Shown: positions 16,585 to 25,010, numbered from the stretch's first letter. The stretch is 32,656 nt of DNA from Candidatus Aminicenantes bacterium UBA4085 (GCA_002383325.1 DFYJ01000138.1:42501-75156); one strand, 5' to 3'. The notes: generated by a model not told the origin, from the sequence alone. Program-made: numbers and translations.

Positions 16585-18024
16585 TCAGACGACGATTCGC
16601 GTCCGGCCGCCTCTCTCCAGCTCGATGTCCATGTTGGGCTTGTTGGAGGTCCAGGCCCCGGCCGTGAAATCGGGGATATCGATCGAGTTGGAGCGGTTCA
16701 GCACCGACCACTGGCTGAGGGGCACGACGGCGCTCCAGGCCGCGGCATCGTAGACGTCCTGGTCCAGCGGCAAGCCGTGGCGAAGGCAGTCGATGAGCCG
16801 CCAATCCTCCATCAGGTCGGTCCCGCCGTGGCCGGCGCCCGTCTGGCGGGCCAACTCGGCCAGCTGGAGGGTGATCTTCGGGGTGTGCTTCTCCTCCAGA
16901 GCCTTGAGCTCCTCGGCCGGCATCCAGGCGTGGTTCCCGGGCGAGAGCCGCGGCGGCGGCGGATCGTAGAGGGCGGCGCCGCGGGTGCCGTAGATACCGT
17001 GGATCAGGTTGTGGGGCGAGGGCGAGGTGGCGTCGTGCTGGACCATGAGGGTCCGGCCCTTGGCCGTCCGGATCAGGGTCGAGCTCATGTTGCCCCGGTA
17101 CTCCATCCCGGCAAAGGGCTTGAAGAACTCGTCCGCGGCAGCCAGCTCCCCGGCTTTCTCCCGCATCATGAAGTCGCGGCTCTCCACCGAGACCAGAAAC
17201 TCGAAGCGGTCGCCCCGGTTGATGTTCATGATGGTGCTGACGGGACCTAAGCCGTGGGTGGGGTAGAGGTTGCCGCGGCGGGCGGCGTATTGCCTCAGCC
17301 ACCACATGTCCCAGTACATCGTCTTGGAGAAGTTGTTGCCCATCTTGCTGGTGTTGTAGGCGCAGTCGCCGTGCACCACTTCGCCGAAGAACCCCCGCCG
17401 GGCCAGGGCCAGGGTCAGGAGCTGGAACGGCAGGTAGCAGTAGTTCTCCATCATCATGCAATGGCGGCGGGTCCGCTCGGCCGTCTCCACCAGCCTCCAG
17501 CACTCCTCGATGGTCCCCGCCGCGGGGACCTCGGAGGCGACGTGCTTGCCGTGTTCCATGGCGTAGACCGCCATCATGGCGTGCATGTACCAGGGGGTGG
17601 TGAGGATCACCAGGTCGATGTCCGGCCGCTCGCAGACCCGCTTCCAGTCCTCCGGCCCGGTCAAGATGTCCGGGGCGTGCGCCGTTCCCTCGATCTGCTT
17701 GCGGGCGGCCGCGGCTTTCTCGGGCCGAATGTCGCAGAGGGCCTTGATCTCGGTCCCCTCGACATGGGTCATGGTGATCATGTGGGCCGGGCCGCGCTGG
17801 CCCAGGCCGATGATCCCGATGCGGACCTTGTCCAGCGGGGGGGCGGTGAAGCCGGACATGTTGAACCGCTGGATGTGATCCCTCTGCCGGCGCCTCATCA
17901 TCGCCGGCAGCTCCGAAGGGGCGGCGTCGGTGTCGCCGGCCCAGCCTTGGAGCAGGCCTTGGCCGGCCAGGCCGAGGCCGCCGAGACCGGAAATCCGAAG
18001 GTAATCGCGCCGGGTGATGGTCAT
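16585..18024 (-). CDS. Tat-exported Gfo/Idh/MocA oxidoreductase of GH109 type
   Basis: A 479-residue protein. TRRDYLR at residues 4-10 plus a hydrophobic stretch is a twin-arginine signal. VRIGIIGLGQRG (67-78) is the Rossmann dinucleotide-binding loop, and CDIRPEKAA (97-105) ends the second strand. ASEVPAAGTIEE replaces the usual EKP motif. YPTHGLGPV at 254-262, followed by NINRGDRF, is the pattern I associate with family GH109, whose characterised members use bound NAD to cleave alpha-N-acetylgalactosamine residues by an oxidation-elimination route. Export folded with NAD fits the Tat signal. AGGAG lies just before the ATG. It is convergent with the M1-like gene and separated from the M16 genes by a terminator. 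The exact sugar is not provable from the sequence; another MocA-type dehydrogenase is the alternative. Confidence 0.85.
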   Translation of the reverse strand: MTITRRDYLRISGLGGLGLAGQGLLQGWAGDTDAAPSELPAMMRRRQRDHIQRFNMSGFTAPPLDKVRIGIIGLGQRGPAHMITMTHVEGTEIKALCDIRPEKAAAARKQIEGTAHAPDILTGPEDWKRVCERPDIDLVILTTPWYMHAMMAVYAMEHGKHVASEVPAAGTIEECWRLVETAERTRRHCMMMENYCYLPFQLLTLALARRGFFGEVVHGDCAYNTSKMGNNFSKTMYWDMWWLRQYAARRGNLYPTHGLGPVSTIMNINRGDRFEFLVSVESRDFMMREKAGELAAADEFFKPFAGMEYRGNMSSTLIRTAKGRTLMVQHDATSPSPHNLIHGIYGTRGAALYDPPPPRLSPGNHAWMPAEELKALEEKHTPKITLQLAELARQTGAGHGGTDLMEDWRLIDCLRHGLPLDQDVYDAAAWSAVVPLSQWSVLNRSNSIDIPDFTAGAWTSNKPNMDIELERGGRTRIVV

Positions 18025-18103
18025 GCGAAGCTCCTGGGCGAAGCGGGTATAGAGAAGTCCGTCCTCTCGGGCGTCATGTTAGCACAACCGCTGGATCGGC
18101 AGG

Positions 18104-18136
18104 AAAAACGAAAGGGGGGCGGCCGAAGCCGCCCCC
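18104..18136 (-). terminator. Rho-independent terminator of the M16 peptidase operon
   Basis: On the minus strand GGGGGCGGC (18136-18128), loop TTCG, GCCGCCCCC (18123-18115) is a perfect 9-pair GC stem with a UUCG tetraloop, followed by CTTTCGTTTTT (18114-18104). It lies about 95 bases after the stop of the minus-strand gene ending at 18229. The plus strand has no T-run after the stem, so the direction is clear. Confidence 0.85.
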
Positions 18137-18228
18137 TTAGGGAATCTCATTCGCGGCCGCCTCAAGGCGACCGTATGGCCAAGCGGGCCATCCCGTTCAA
18201 GACGCCCGCCAAGGCTTTCGTACAGTCC

Positions 18229-19689
18229 TTACTTGGCCGGCTCCCCCGTCATCGGGTCGATCGGGGTGATCCGGTGCATGGGGCCGAGCTTATCCAGCGG
18301 GCCCGGCCACTTGTCGCCGCCCTTGTTGCAGGGCTCGAAGTCGCCGACGATCATGATCATGGCCTTGTCCGGCTGGAGGTGCTTACGGGCGACCTCCTGG
18401 ACCCGGGCCTTGGTCACGGCCTGGAACTTGGCCCGGTAGGTCTTGTAGTAATCCATCGGCCGTCCGGTCATCTCCATGTTGGCGAACTGGGACATGACCA
18501 TCTGCGGCATCTCGAACTGGCTGGAGAAGCTGTCGAGATAGTAGTTGACGGCCGTGTCCATCTCGGCGTCCGTGACGGGCGCCTCCCGGATGCGCTTCAT
18601 CTCGGCCAGGATGAGCGAGATGGCGAAGCCGACGGTGGACGACTTGGTTTGGACATAGCCGGAGAACGTGCCGGGAAAGCCCCAGCGGGTCGAGAACCGG
18701 CTGCCCTGGTTGTAGGACAAGCCCTCATCCGAGCGGACCTTGGTCGTGATGCGCGAGGTGAAGGATCCGCCGCCCAGGATGAAGTTCATCACCTGGACCG
18801 CGAAGTAATCGGGGTTGGAGTCCTCGATGCCCAGGTGGCCGAGGTTGATGTAACCCTGGTTGATGGCCTTCTGGACGAAGTAGACGCCGGGCTCGGGCGA
18901 GGGGAACGACTTGGAGAAGGTCGGGGCCTTGACCGCGCCGCCCGTCCAGCCGGCGGCTCTCTTTTCGATCTTGGCTTTCAGGTCGGCCTTGGCGAAGTCG
19001 CCCGAGGCGGCCAGGATGATGTTCTTGGGGTAGAAATACTTGGCGTGGACGGCCTTCAGGTCGGCGGCCGTGACCCCCTCCAGGCTGGCCTTGCTGGCCT
19101 GCCAGGTCAGGGGGTGGTCGCCGTAAAGGACCTTCTCGAACTCGCGCGACAGGACCTGGCCGGGCTGGTCGTTGGCCTGGCGCAAACTTTGGATCTGGCG
19201 GGCCTTGGCCAGGGCCAGGGGCGCTTCGCGGAACTCGGGGTTGCGCAGGACGTCGAAGAACAGGTCCAGGCCCTCGTCGAGATCCTTGCTGAGGACGCTC
19301 AGGGTCAGGGTCGAGGTCCGCTCGCCGACATTGAATGCGAGCGAGCCGCCCAGGAAGTCCAGGCGCTCCTCGATGGCCGTGCCCTCGCGGGTCTTGGTGC
19401 CGCCCCGGATCAGGGCCTGGCTCAGGAGCGCGTCCAATCCCTGCTTGTCCTGGGGCAGGTAGAGCCCGCCGAAATGGATCAGGGCCGAGACGGTGACGAT
19501 GGGCAGGCCGCGGTCCTCGGAGACATAGGCGCGCAGGCCGCCGGCGTAGACCGCGCGGAAGGCCAGCGGATCGGGCGGGTTGAAGGTCAGGGGGGCGAAT
19601 TTGAGGTCGGACGGCTTCTGGGCTTGGCCGAAGCCGAATCCGGCCAGGACGAGGCCGAGGAGGACGACGCCGGTCAGTATCTTTTTCAT
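18229..19689 (-). CDS. M16-family peptidase subunit without the zinc motif (non-catalytic partner)
   Basis: A 486-residue protein with a signal peptide (MKKILTGVVLLGLVLAGFGFGQA). It has the two-lobed M16 layout (residues about 40-250 and 260-450), with helices and strands like those of mitochondrial-type processing peptidase subunits. Where the active subunit has HxxEH, this one reads LDALLSQALIRGG, so zinc cannot bind. A glycine-rich FILGGGSFTSRI and a later GLSYNQGSRFS match the R/Y-type second-subunit motif. It should form a heterodimer with the product of the gene at 19701, which has HVHEH. I choose ATG 19689 because GGAGG is 6 bases upstream; a GTG at 19704 in the same frame overlaps the upstream stop and is less likely. 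Location outside the inner membrane is inferred from the signal. Confidence 0.88.
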   Translation of the reverse strand: MKKILTGVVLLGLVLAGFGFGQAQKPSDLKFAPLTFNPPDPLAFRAVYAGGLRAYVSEDRGLPIVTVSALIHFGGLYLPQDKQGLDALLSQALIRGGTKTREGTAIEERLDFLGGSLAFNVGERTSTLTLSVLSKDLDEGLDLFFDVLRNPEFREAPLALAKARQIQSLRQANDQPGQVLSREFEKVLYGDHPLTWQASKASLEGVTAADLKAVHAKYFYPKNIILAASGDFAKADLKAKIEKRAAGWTGGAVKAPTFSKSFPSPEPGVYFVQKAINQGYINLGHLGIEDSNPDYFAVQVMNFILGGGSFTSRITTKVRSDEGLSYNQGSRFSTRWGFPGTFSGYVQTKSSTVGFAISLILAEMKRIREAPVTDAEMDTAVNYYLDSFSSQFEMPQMVMSQFANMEMTGRPMDYYKTYRAKFQAVTKARVQEVARKHLQPDKAMIMIVGDFEPCNKGGDKWPGPLDKLGPMHRITPIDPMTGEPAK

Positions 19690-19700
19690 GGGGATCCTCC

Positions 19701-21212
19701 TCACCGGCCCGACTTCCGCCGGTAGATAGCGGTCAGGCTGTTGTCCTTGACGAAGTACTTGGCGGCCACCCGCTTGATGTCCTCGTTGCCCACCTTCTTG
19801 AGGGCCTCCAGATCGGTCAGGATGGAGCGCCAGCCGCGGACCAACTCGGCCCGCCCGACGCTGGAAGCCAGACCGGAGGAGCTCTGCAGAGACCGGATGA
19901 AGGCGGCTTCGGAGCGGTTCTTGATCTTCTGGATCTCGTCGGCGGTGACGCCGTCCTTCTTGATCCGCTCGATCTCGGCCCAGATCTCCTTCTCCAGGTC
20001 CTCGGGCTGGACGTTCTTGTCCACCCGGGGCTGGGCGCTGAATTGGAAGGCTCCGACGTAGATCTGGGAGCGGCCGGAGGCCGAAGCGCTGACGGCCAGC
20101 TGCTTGTCCTGGACCAAAATCTTGTTCAGTCGGCCCGTGGCGCCGCCCCCGCCGCCGCGGGGACCGCCTCCGCCGCCGGCACCTAGGATGCCGCCCAGCA
20201 CTTGCAGGGGCGCGGCGTCGGGATGCCCGGCCGGGACGGTATGGAACATCATCTGCAGGCTGGTCGGGGCCGGTCCTTCGCCATACATCCGCTTCTCGCT
20301 GTACTGGGGCGGCTCGGCTGTCCGGATGGGCTCCAGGTCGGGTCCCCTGGGGATGCGGCCGAAATACTTCTCGGCCAGGGGAACGAGGGTCTTGGGATCG
20401 AAGTCGCCGACGTAGATGGCGACCGCGTTGTTGGGCACGTAGTAGGTGTCGTGAAACTCGGCCAGGTCGGACCTGGTCATCTTTTTCAGGTCATCCATCC
20501 AGCCGATGACGTCCCAATGGTAGGGCGAGGCGGCGTAAAAGGCGGCGTTGACCTGCTCGCTGAAGAAATAGCCGGGGCTGTTCTCGGACAGCCTCCGCTC
20601 CTCCATGATGACGTCCTTCTCGGAGTAGAATTCGCGCCAGACGGCGTTCATCAGGCGGTCGGACTCGAGCAGCATCTGCAGCTCGATCTTGTTGGCCGGC
20701 AGGGTCACGTAATAGCCGGTCGTCTCCTGGCCGGTCGAGGCGTTCAGCCCCGTGCCGCCGTTCTTCATGTACTGGGTCCAGAGGTCGTCCTTGATGATGT
20801 ACGGCTTCTGCTCGGCGATGAGCTTGTCGGCGGCCTTCTGCAGCTCGGCGATCAGGGCCGGGTCGCCGTTCGCCTTCCAGTACTTCTCCCGGTAGATTTT
20901 GCCCATGATGTCGTCGATCTGCCGGTCGATGGCGGCGTCCTTCCCGTAATCCGTGACACCCATGACCTTGGTGCCCTTGAACATCAGGTGCTCGTGGACG
21001 TGGGCCATGCCGGTGATGCCGGGTTTCTCGTTGATCGAGCCGACATTGAAGTAGATGTGGCAGACGACGCGGGGCACGCCGGGCTTGGGGATCATCAGGA
21101 TCTTCATCCCGTTGGCCAGCACGTGCTCCTGGACGTTCAGGGTGATCTCCCCGGCCGCGGCGAGGGCGGCCAGGAAGGTCACCGCCAGGGCGAGAGCGGT
21201 TGTGCGCTTCAT
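19701..21212 (-). CDS. M16-family zinc metallopeptidase, catalytic subunit
   Basis: A 503-residue protein with a Sec signal (residues 1-21, ending AAG). GMAHVHEHLMFKGT contains the inverted zinc motif HxxEH (His-Val-His-Glu-His), and VIMEERRLSENSP carries the downstream Glu ligand. About 85 residues are inserted between the zinc motif and the substrate-binding NASTGQETTGYYVTLP; this stretch is rich in Lys, Glu and Ile. A very glycine-rich loop at about 340-360 (GAGGGGGPRGGGGGATG) lies where M16 enzymes have the substrate-gripping glycine loop, but it is longer than usual. With the partner gene 11 bases downstream it forms the common bacterial catalytic/non-catalytic pair, which degrades or processes peptides in the periplasm. 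AGGAGG lies before the ATG. The substrate is unknown. Confidence 0.9.
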   Translation of the reverse strand: MKRTTALALAVTFLAALAAAGEITLNVQEHVLANGMKILMIPKPGVPRVVCHIYFNVGSINEKPGITGMAHVHEHLMFKGTKVMGVTDYGKDAAIDRQIDDIMGKIYREKYWKANGDPALIAELQKAADKLIAEQKPYIIKDDLWTQYMKNGGTGLNASTGQETTGYYVTLPANKIELQMLLESDRLMNAVWREFYSEKDVIMEERRLSENSPGYFFSEQVNAAFYAASPYHWDVIGWMDDLKKMTRSDLAEFHDTYYVPNNAVAIYVGDFDPKTLVPLAEKYFGRIPRGPDLEPIRTAEPPQYSEKRMYGEGPAPTSLQMMFHTVPAGHPDAAPLQVLGGILGAGGGGGPRGGGGGATGRLNKILVQDKQLAVSASASGRSQIYVGAFQFSAQPRVDKNVQPEDLEKEIWAEIERIKKDGVTADEIQKIKNRSEAAFIRSLQSSSGLASSVGRAELVRGWRSILTDLEALKKVGNEDIKRVAAKYFVKDNSLTAIYRRKSGR

Positions 21213-21437
21213 GCGGTGGTACCTCCTGGGGATATTAAGGCGGCGCGGAGCCCGCGTTCGGACGCGGCCGCCCGAGGATATCTTGTCGGGGGAAAGGCAA
21301 ACCTCTCCACGCTCTTTCGACGCCCGGGACTGGGGAATCTTCCCGAATCCGTTCCTCCCATCCCGGTCCGACCGCGGGGGCCGCGCGGCGCCTTGACTTG
21401 CCCCCCTAGGCCGCCCTGTCCTCTGGGCGCGGCCGCC

Positions 21438-22586
21438 TTACCGCCAGGTGACGGCCGAGATGACCAGCTCCTTGTATCCTGACTCTTTCTCCGCGTAGTC
21501 GTAGAAGAGCCCGTTCTTGATCATGGTGTACCGGGATCCGTTGTTGAGACCCTGCCAGAGGGGAACTTCGAGGCTCTTGCGGCCGATGAAGACGCCGTCC
21601 GGATCGAAGATGTCCCAAAGGAATTCTCCCGGTCCGTTGCCCGCCTCATAGGACATGGCGAAAAGGCGCCCTTCATCGTCGGTGAAGATGGCTGCAAGGG
21701 GCGGCAAGGGATCGGGAAGAAAATGGGCCACGCCCGGCTGATCGACGGCGGATCCTAGAAATGCTTGCCGGATCTCCCTCGTCGGGCGGACGGGCGCGTA
21801 TTCCTTGCGGATCTTGCGGCGCAAGTTCCCCTGGTAATCATAGTCGAGGATCTCGTAGCCGCGCTCCTGGTTGGCGACGTAGATATGGCCGGCCGAGACG
21901 CGCCAGGCGAAGAAGGGCAGGAGCTTCTCGTTGCCCCCGTCGGGCGGGTATTGATGGCGGTCTAGCTCCTTGATCTCCCCGAAATCCGCGCGGCAGAGGC
22001 TGAGGGAGACCGGATGGGCGTATGTGCCTCGTTGCCCGGCCCCATAGCGAGGGATGCTGACGATCAGGCGCCCGTCGTCGAGGGGATCGACATAACCGAA
22101 TGAGAAGCCCGGCCGGAATTCCCGGACGGCGTTTCCGTCCCGGTCGTAGACGATGTACTTGTGCATCCGGTCCGTGATAGCGATCCGGCCGTTGTCGAAG
22201 ACGCAGTCGAGGAAGGGCCACTCGATCTCCCCCGGCCCCTGCCCGTACCGCCCGAAAGAGCCGATCAGGCGTCCTCGGGGATCGAAGCGGTAGATGAAGT
22301 CCCTCTTGTTCCTGAAGGCGACGATGATGATGTTGCCCTGGTCGTCGACCCCGTATTCGCCCGCCGAGCCTAGGCCCGCCTGGGCCAGGGCCTCACTCTC
22401 GGTATCGATGGAATAGATCCGCTTCAGATCGAACGTTGATGGCCGTCCGGCCCTCTTATAGGGCTCCCGGTGGTTGAGGACCACTTCGACGCCGTTCTCC
22501 CGGATCCGGTCGATCTTGTCCTGTCGGGAGCAGGCCGTGGTTGACAGGGCGGCCAGGAACAGGAGTGGAACGGCCGCTTGCTTCAT
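21438..22586 (-). CDS. 6-bladed beta-propeller lipoprotein-like protein
   Basis: A 382-residue protein with an N-terminal signal that ends in LSTTAC, a weak lipobox, so it is probably lipid-anchored at Cys19. The mature part has repeated blades of NHL type: YRFDPRGRLIGSFGRYGQGPGEIEWP is the most typical, followed by ITDRMHKYIVYDRDGNAVREF, a block around YVANQERGYEILDYDYQGNL and FDPDGVFIGRKSLEVP. The GQGPGEIxxP pattern is typical of 6-bladed propeller proteins that are abundant in Bacteroidetes and Aminicenantes-like genomes. Such proteins bind peptides, glycans or partner proteins; no catalytic residues are visible. I choose ATG 22586 because GGGGGAGG lies directly upstream. No neighbour on the same strand lies close enough to define an operon. 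Confidence 0.82.
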   Translation of the reverse strand: MKQAAVPLLFLAALSTTACSRQDKIDRIRENGVEVVLNHREPYKRAGRPSTFDLKRIYSIDTESEALAQAGLGSAGEYGVDDQGNIIIVAFRNKRDFIYRFDPRGRLIGSFGRYGQGPGEIEWPFLDCVFDNGRIAITDRMHKYIVYDRDGNAVREFRPGFSFGYVDPLDDGRLIVSIPRYGAGQRGTYAHPVSLSLCRADFGEIKELDRHQYPPDGGNEKLLPFFAWRVSAGHIYVANQERGYEILDYDYQGNLRRKIRKEYAPVRPTREIRQAFLGSAVDQPGVAHFLPDPLPPLAAIFTDDEGRLFAMSYEAGNGPGEFLWDIFDPDGVFIGRKSLEVPLWQGLNNGSRYTMIKNGLFYDYAEKESGYKELVISAVTWR

Positions 22587-22711
22587 GAGCCTCCCCCGTA
22601 ACAACCCTTCATCCATAATACGACCCGCTGCTCTCGGGCGTTTAGGATACCATGGTCACGCTATCAGACCTGCCTCCCATCGACGTGCCCGGGGCGTGTT
22701 GTTCAGATTTC

Positions 22712-22744
22712 TGATTGACAAATGATTGATATATGATTAACATT
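22712..22744 (+). repeat. Three tandem 11-base repeats over the toxin-antitoxin promoter
   Basis: TGATTGACAAA (22712-22722), TGATTGATATA (22723-22733) and TGATTAACATT (22734-22744) lie head to tail with an 11-base period, about one helical turn. The first unit contains a perfect -35 (TTGACA, 22715-22720), and a -10-like TAACAT lies 17 bases later in the third unit. This is a likely operator for autorepression by the antitoxin encoded from 22777. Confidence 0.65.
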
Positions 22745-22776
22745 CCCAAAGAGAAACAGGAAGCCGGGAGGCCTCG

Positions 22777-23061
22777 ATGCGATACGTCACAGTCCGGGAG
22801 CTGAACACCAAGCCCAAGGAAGTCTGGGAGAAGCTAAAGGAGTCCGACTTGGTCGTGACTTCCAACGGCAAGCCGATCGCCATTCTCTCCGGCGCCGATG
22901 AAGCCAGCCTGGACGAGCGCCTTCGGGCCCTGCGCCGCAGCCGGGCCTTGATGGCCATGGAAGAGATGCAAAAAGCGGCGGTCGCCAAGGGGCTCGATCG
23001 CTGGCCCGAGAAGTGGATCGCGGACGAGATCAAGGCTGTTCGCAAGGCCCGCCGGGCATGA
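22777..23061 (+). CDS. Phd/YefM-type antitoxin
   Basis: A 94-residue protein. MRYVTVRELNTKPKEVWEKL followed by LVVTSNGKPIAIL is the Phd/YefM N-terminal fold: a strand, a helix that replaces the usual R/K-x-N-xxxL region, and a strand with NGKP. This half binds DNA as a dimer. The C-terminal half (from about 50) is Arg- and Lys-rich and helical and should wrap and block the toxin. The gene overlaps the PIN toxin gene by ATGA, so translation is coupled. GGGAGG lies before the ATG. Three 11-base repeats overlap the promoter and are the likely operator, so the complex probably represses its own transcription. Its promoter stretch is AT-rich compared with its surroundings, which fits a mobile module. 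Confidence 0.88.
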   Translation: MRYVTVRELNTKPKEVWEKLKESDLVVTSNGKPIAILSGADEASLDERLRALRRSRALMAMEEMQKAAVAKGLDRWPEKWIADEIKAVRKARRA

Positions 23062-23465
23062 TCATCGTATTGGACACGAACGTCCTCGTGTCGGGACTTC
23101 TCAAGCCCTATGGCCCGTCCGCCGCGGTGTTGCGGCTCGTTCTCACGGGCGCCGCCCGCATCGCCCACGATTACCGTGTCCTGACGGAATACCGGGATGT
23201 TCTTTCCCGGCCGGCCTTCGGCTTCTCCCCGGAAGCCGTTGGCGCGCTCTTGGAAGCGATGGAAGAGGACGGAATCCCCGTAACGCCTCCTCCCGCGCCG
23301 GAGGCCTTGCCCGACCCGGATGATGCGCCCTTCTGGGAAGCTGCCCTGGCCGCCGGAGCCGATGCGATCGTCACGGGCAACAAGCGGCATTTCCCCCGAC
23401 GGGTTAAGGGGCCGAGGATCCTCTCGCCATCGGAATTCCTCTCGGTCTTCGGATCGGGCTTTTAG
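23058..23465 (+). CDS. PIN-domain toxin (putative RNase)
   Basis: A 135-residue PIN-domain protein. The metal-binding acids are visible: Asp6 in [10 protein letters not shown], Glu44 in TEYRDVL, Asp88/Asp89 in [11 protein letters not shown] and Asp102 in GADAIVTGN. This order is that of the COG1569-type PIN toxins that pair with Phd or AbrB antitoxins and cut RNA. All acids are present, so it is probably active when free. Its ATG lies in the antitoxin's stop region (ATGA), and the stop overlaps by four bases the stop of the convergent pstB1 (TTAG on one strand, CTAA on the other). Such tight packing means the two transcripts would overlap at their 3' ends. The target RNA is unknown. Confidence 0.9.
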   Translation: MIIVLDTNVLVSGLLKPYGPSAAVLRLVLTGAARIAHDYRVLTEYRDVLSRPAFGFSPEAVGALLEAMEEDGIPVTPPPAPEALPDPDDAPFWEAALAAGADAIVTGNKRHFPRRVKGPRILSPSEFLSVFGSGF

Positions 23466-24220
23466 CCAAACCGGCCCGTGATGTAGTCTTCCGTCCGCTT
23501 GTCGCGCGGCCGGGTGAAGATGTCGGTCGTCTTGCCGAACTCGACCAGCTCGCCCAGGAGCATGAAGCCCGTCTCGTCCGAGACCCGGGCCGCCTGCTGC
23601 ATGTTGTGGGTGACGATGACGATGGTGTAATCGGACTTGAGCTGATGCATCAGGTCCTCGACCTTCATGGTGGCCATGGGGTCGAGGGTCGAGCAGGGCT
23701 CGTCCATCAGCAGGACCTCCGACCGGACTGCCACCAGGCGGGCGATGCACAGCCGCTGCTTCTGCTCCAGCGACAGGTCCAGGGCGCTCTTCCTCAGCCG
23801 GTCCTTGAGCTCGTCCCACAGCCCGACCGCGCCCAGGCTGCGCTCGACGATGCCCTCCAGCTCCGTGCCGCGGGCCAAATGGTGGACGCGCGGCCCGAAG
23901 GCGATGTTTTCATAGATGCTGATGGGGAAGGGGTTGGGCCGCTGGAAGACCATGCCGACCTTCTTGCGCAGGGCCGTCATCCCCGTGCCCGGGGCGTAGA
24001 TGTCCTCGCCGTCGACAACGACCCGGCCCTCGATCCGGACCCCGTCAATCAGGTCGTTCATCCGGTTGAGGCAGCGCAGCAGGGTGGACTTGCCGCAGCC
24101 GGAGGAGCCGATGAGGGCCGTGATGGCTTTCTCCCGGAAGTCGGCGGCGACCCCGGTGAGGGCCTGGAACTTCCCGTACCACAGGTCGAGGCCCTGGACC
24201 CGGATCTTGGGCGAGATCAT
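23462..24220 (-). CDS. pstB: Phosphate ABC transporter ATPase with divergent signature motif (PstB1)
   Basis: A 252-residue ATPase of the high-affinity phosphate importer. Walker A is GSSGCGKST (38-46), the Q-loop is FQRPNPFP (92-99), and Walker B is LLMDEP (170-175) with catalytic Glu174. The switch histidine is His205 in VTHNM. The ABC signature is LSLEQKQR (149-156) instead of LSGGQ: both glycines are lost. It starts within the last bases of the other pstB (ATGA), so the two are made together. In a heterodimer its own Walker motifs and His would face PstB2's normal LSGGQ, giving a consensus site, while its LSLEQ would face PstB2's defective site. The DNA style is bacterial. It is the last gene of the pst operon; no phoU follows it. 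Confidence 0.93.
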   Translation of the reverse strand: MISPKIRVQGLDLWYGKFQALTGVAADFREKAITALIGSSGCGKSTLLRCLNRMNDLIDGVRIEGRVVVDGEDIYAPGTGMTALRKKVGMVFQRPNPFPISIYENIAFGPRVHHLARGTELEGIVERSLGAVGLWDELKDRLRKSALDLSLEQKQRLCIARLVAVRSEVLLMDEPCSTLDPMATMKVEDLMHQLKSDYTIVIVTHNMQQAARVSDETGFMLLGELVEFGKTTDIFTRPRDKRTEDYITGRFG

Positions 24221-25008
24221 CCGAAGCGCCCCACGATGTAGTCCTCCGTCCGCTTGTCGCGGGGAGCGGTGAAGACGGAATCCGTCGGCCCGACCTCGAC
24301 CAGGTCGCCCATCAGGAAGAACGCGGTCCGGGTCCCGACCCGGGCCGCCTGCTTGGTGTTGTTGGTGACCAGGACGATGGTCCGGGTCTTGCGCAGCTCC
24401 ATCATCGACTCCTCGACCTTGGCCGTCGAGATGGGATCGAGCCCCGAGCAGGGCTCGTCGTAGAGGATGACCTCGGGATCGAGGGCCAGCGAGCGGGCGA
24501 TGCACAACCGCTGCTGCTGCCCGCCCGAGAGCTTCTGCCCCGGCATGTCCAGGCGGTCCTTGACCTCGTCCCAGAGGGCCGCCCTGCGGCAGGAGTGCTC
24601 GACGATCCCGTCCAATTCCTTTTTCGTATGCTTGCGCCGGCGCACCTTTCCGTCCACCGTCTCCGCGATGCCGTGCAGGCGAGGACCGTAAGCCACGTTC
24701 TCGTAGATGCTCTTGGGGAACGGGTTGGGCTTCTGGAACACCATGCCGATACGTCTGCGGACGTCCACGACGTCTACGTCATCATCGTTGACATCCTCCC
24801 CGTCCACCATCACCTTCCCCTTCACGGTGCAACCGGGGATGAGGTCGTTCATGCGGTTGATGCATCGGAGGAACGTGGACTTGCCGCAGCCGGACGGCCC
24901 GATGATGGCGGTGACCTGGTTCATCTCGATGTCCATGCTCACGCCATTGAGGGCGTGGTTCTTGTCGAAGTATACGTGAAGATCGTCGATATGGATAGCT
25001 GTGTTCAA
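24217..25008 (-). CDS. pstB: Phosphate ABC transporter ATPase with altered H-loop (PstB2)
   Basis: A 263-residue ATPase. Walker A is GPSGCGKST (37-45), the Q-loop is FQKPNPFP (91-98), the signature is the normal LSGGQQQR (160-167), and Walker B is ILYDEP (181-186) with Glu185. The switch histidine is replaced by Asn216 (VTNN in place of VTHN). Residues 71-83 ([13 protein letters not shown]) and the basic stretch about 118-131 (RRRKHTKK) are unusual insertions. I choose TTG 25008: AGGTGG, overlapping the pstA stop, lies 5 bases upstream, and the family N-terminus starts there. The first third has archaeal-looking codon use and the last half matches the bacterial genes, so the change of DNA style falls inside this gene. 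The part holding LSGGQ and Asn216 is on the bacterial-looking side. Confidence 0.92.
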   Translation of the reverse strand: MNTAIHIDDLHVYFDKNHALNGVSMDIEMNQVTAIIGPSGCGKSTFLRCINRMNDLIPGCTVKGKVMVDGEDVNDDDVDVVDVRRRIGMVFQKPNPFPKSIYENVAYGPRLHGIAETVDGKVRRRKHTKKELDGIVEHSCRRAALWDEVKDRLDMPGQKLSGGQQQRLCIARSLALDPEVILYDEPCSGLDPISTAKVEESMMELRKTRTIVLVTNNTKQAARVGTRTAFFLMGDLVEVGPTDSVFTAPRDKRTEDYIVGRFG

Positions 25009-25010
25009 TT

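Noticed and set aside
17254..19725. 823-codon open frame on the plus strand
   Set aside because: It runs across the complements of two real genes, a terminator and an intergenic gap, and has no recognisable domain.
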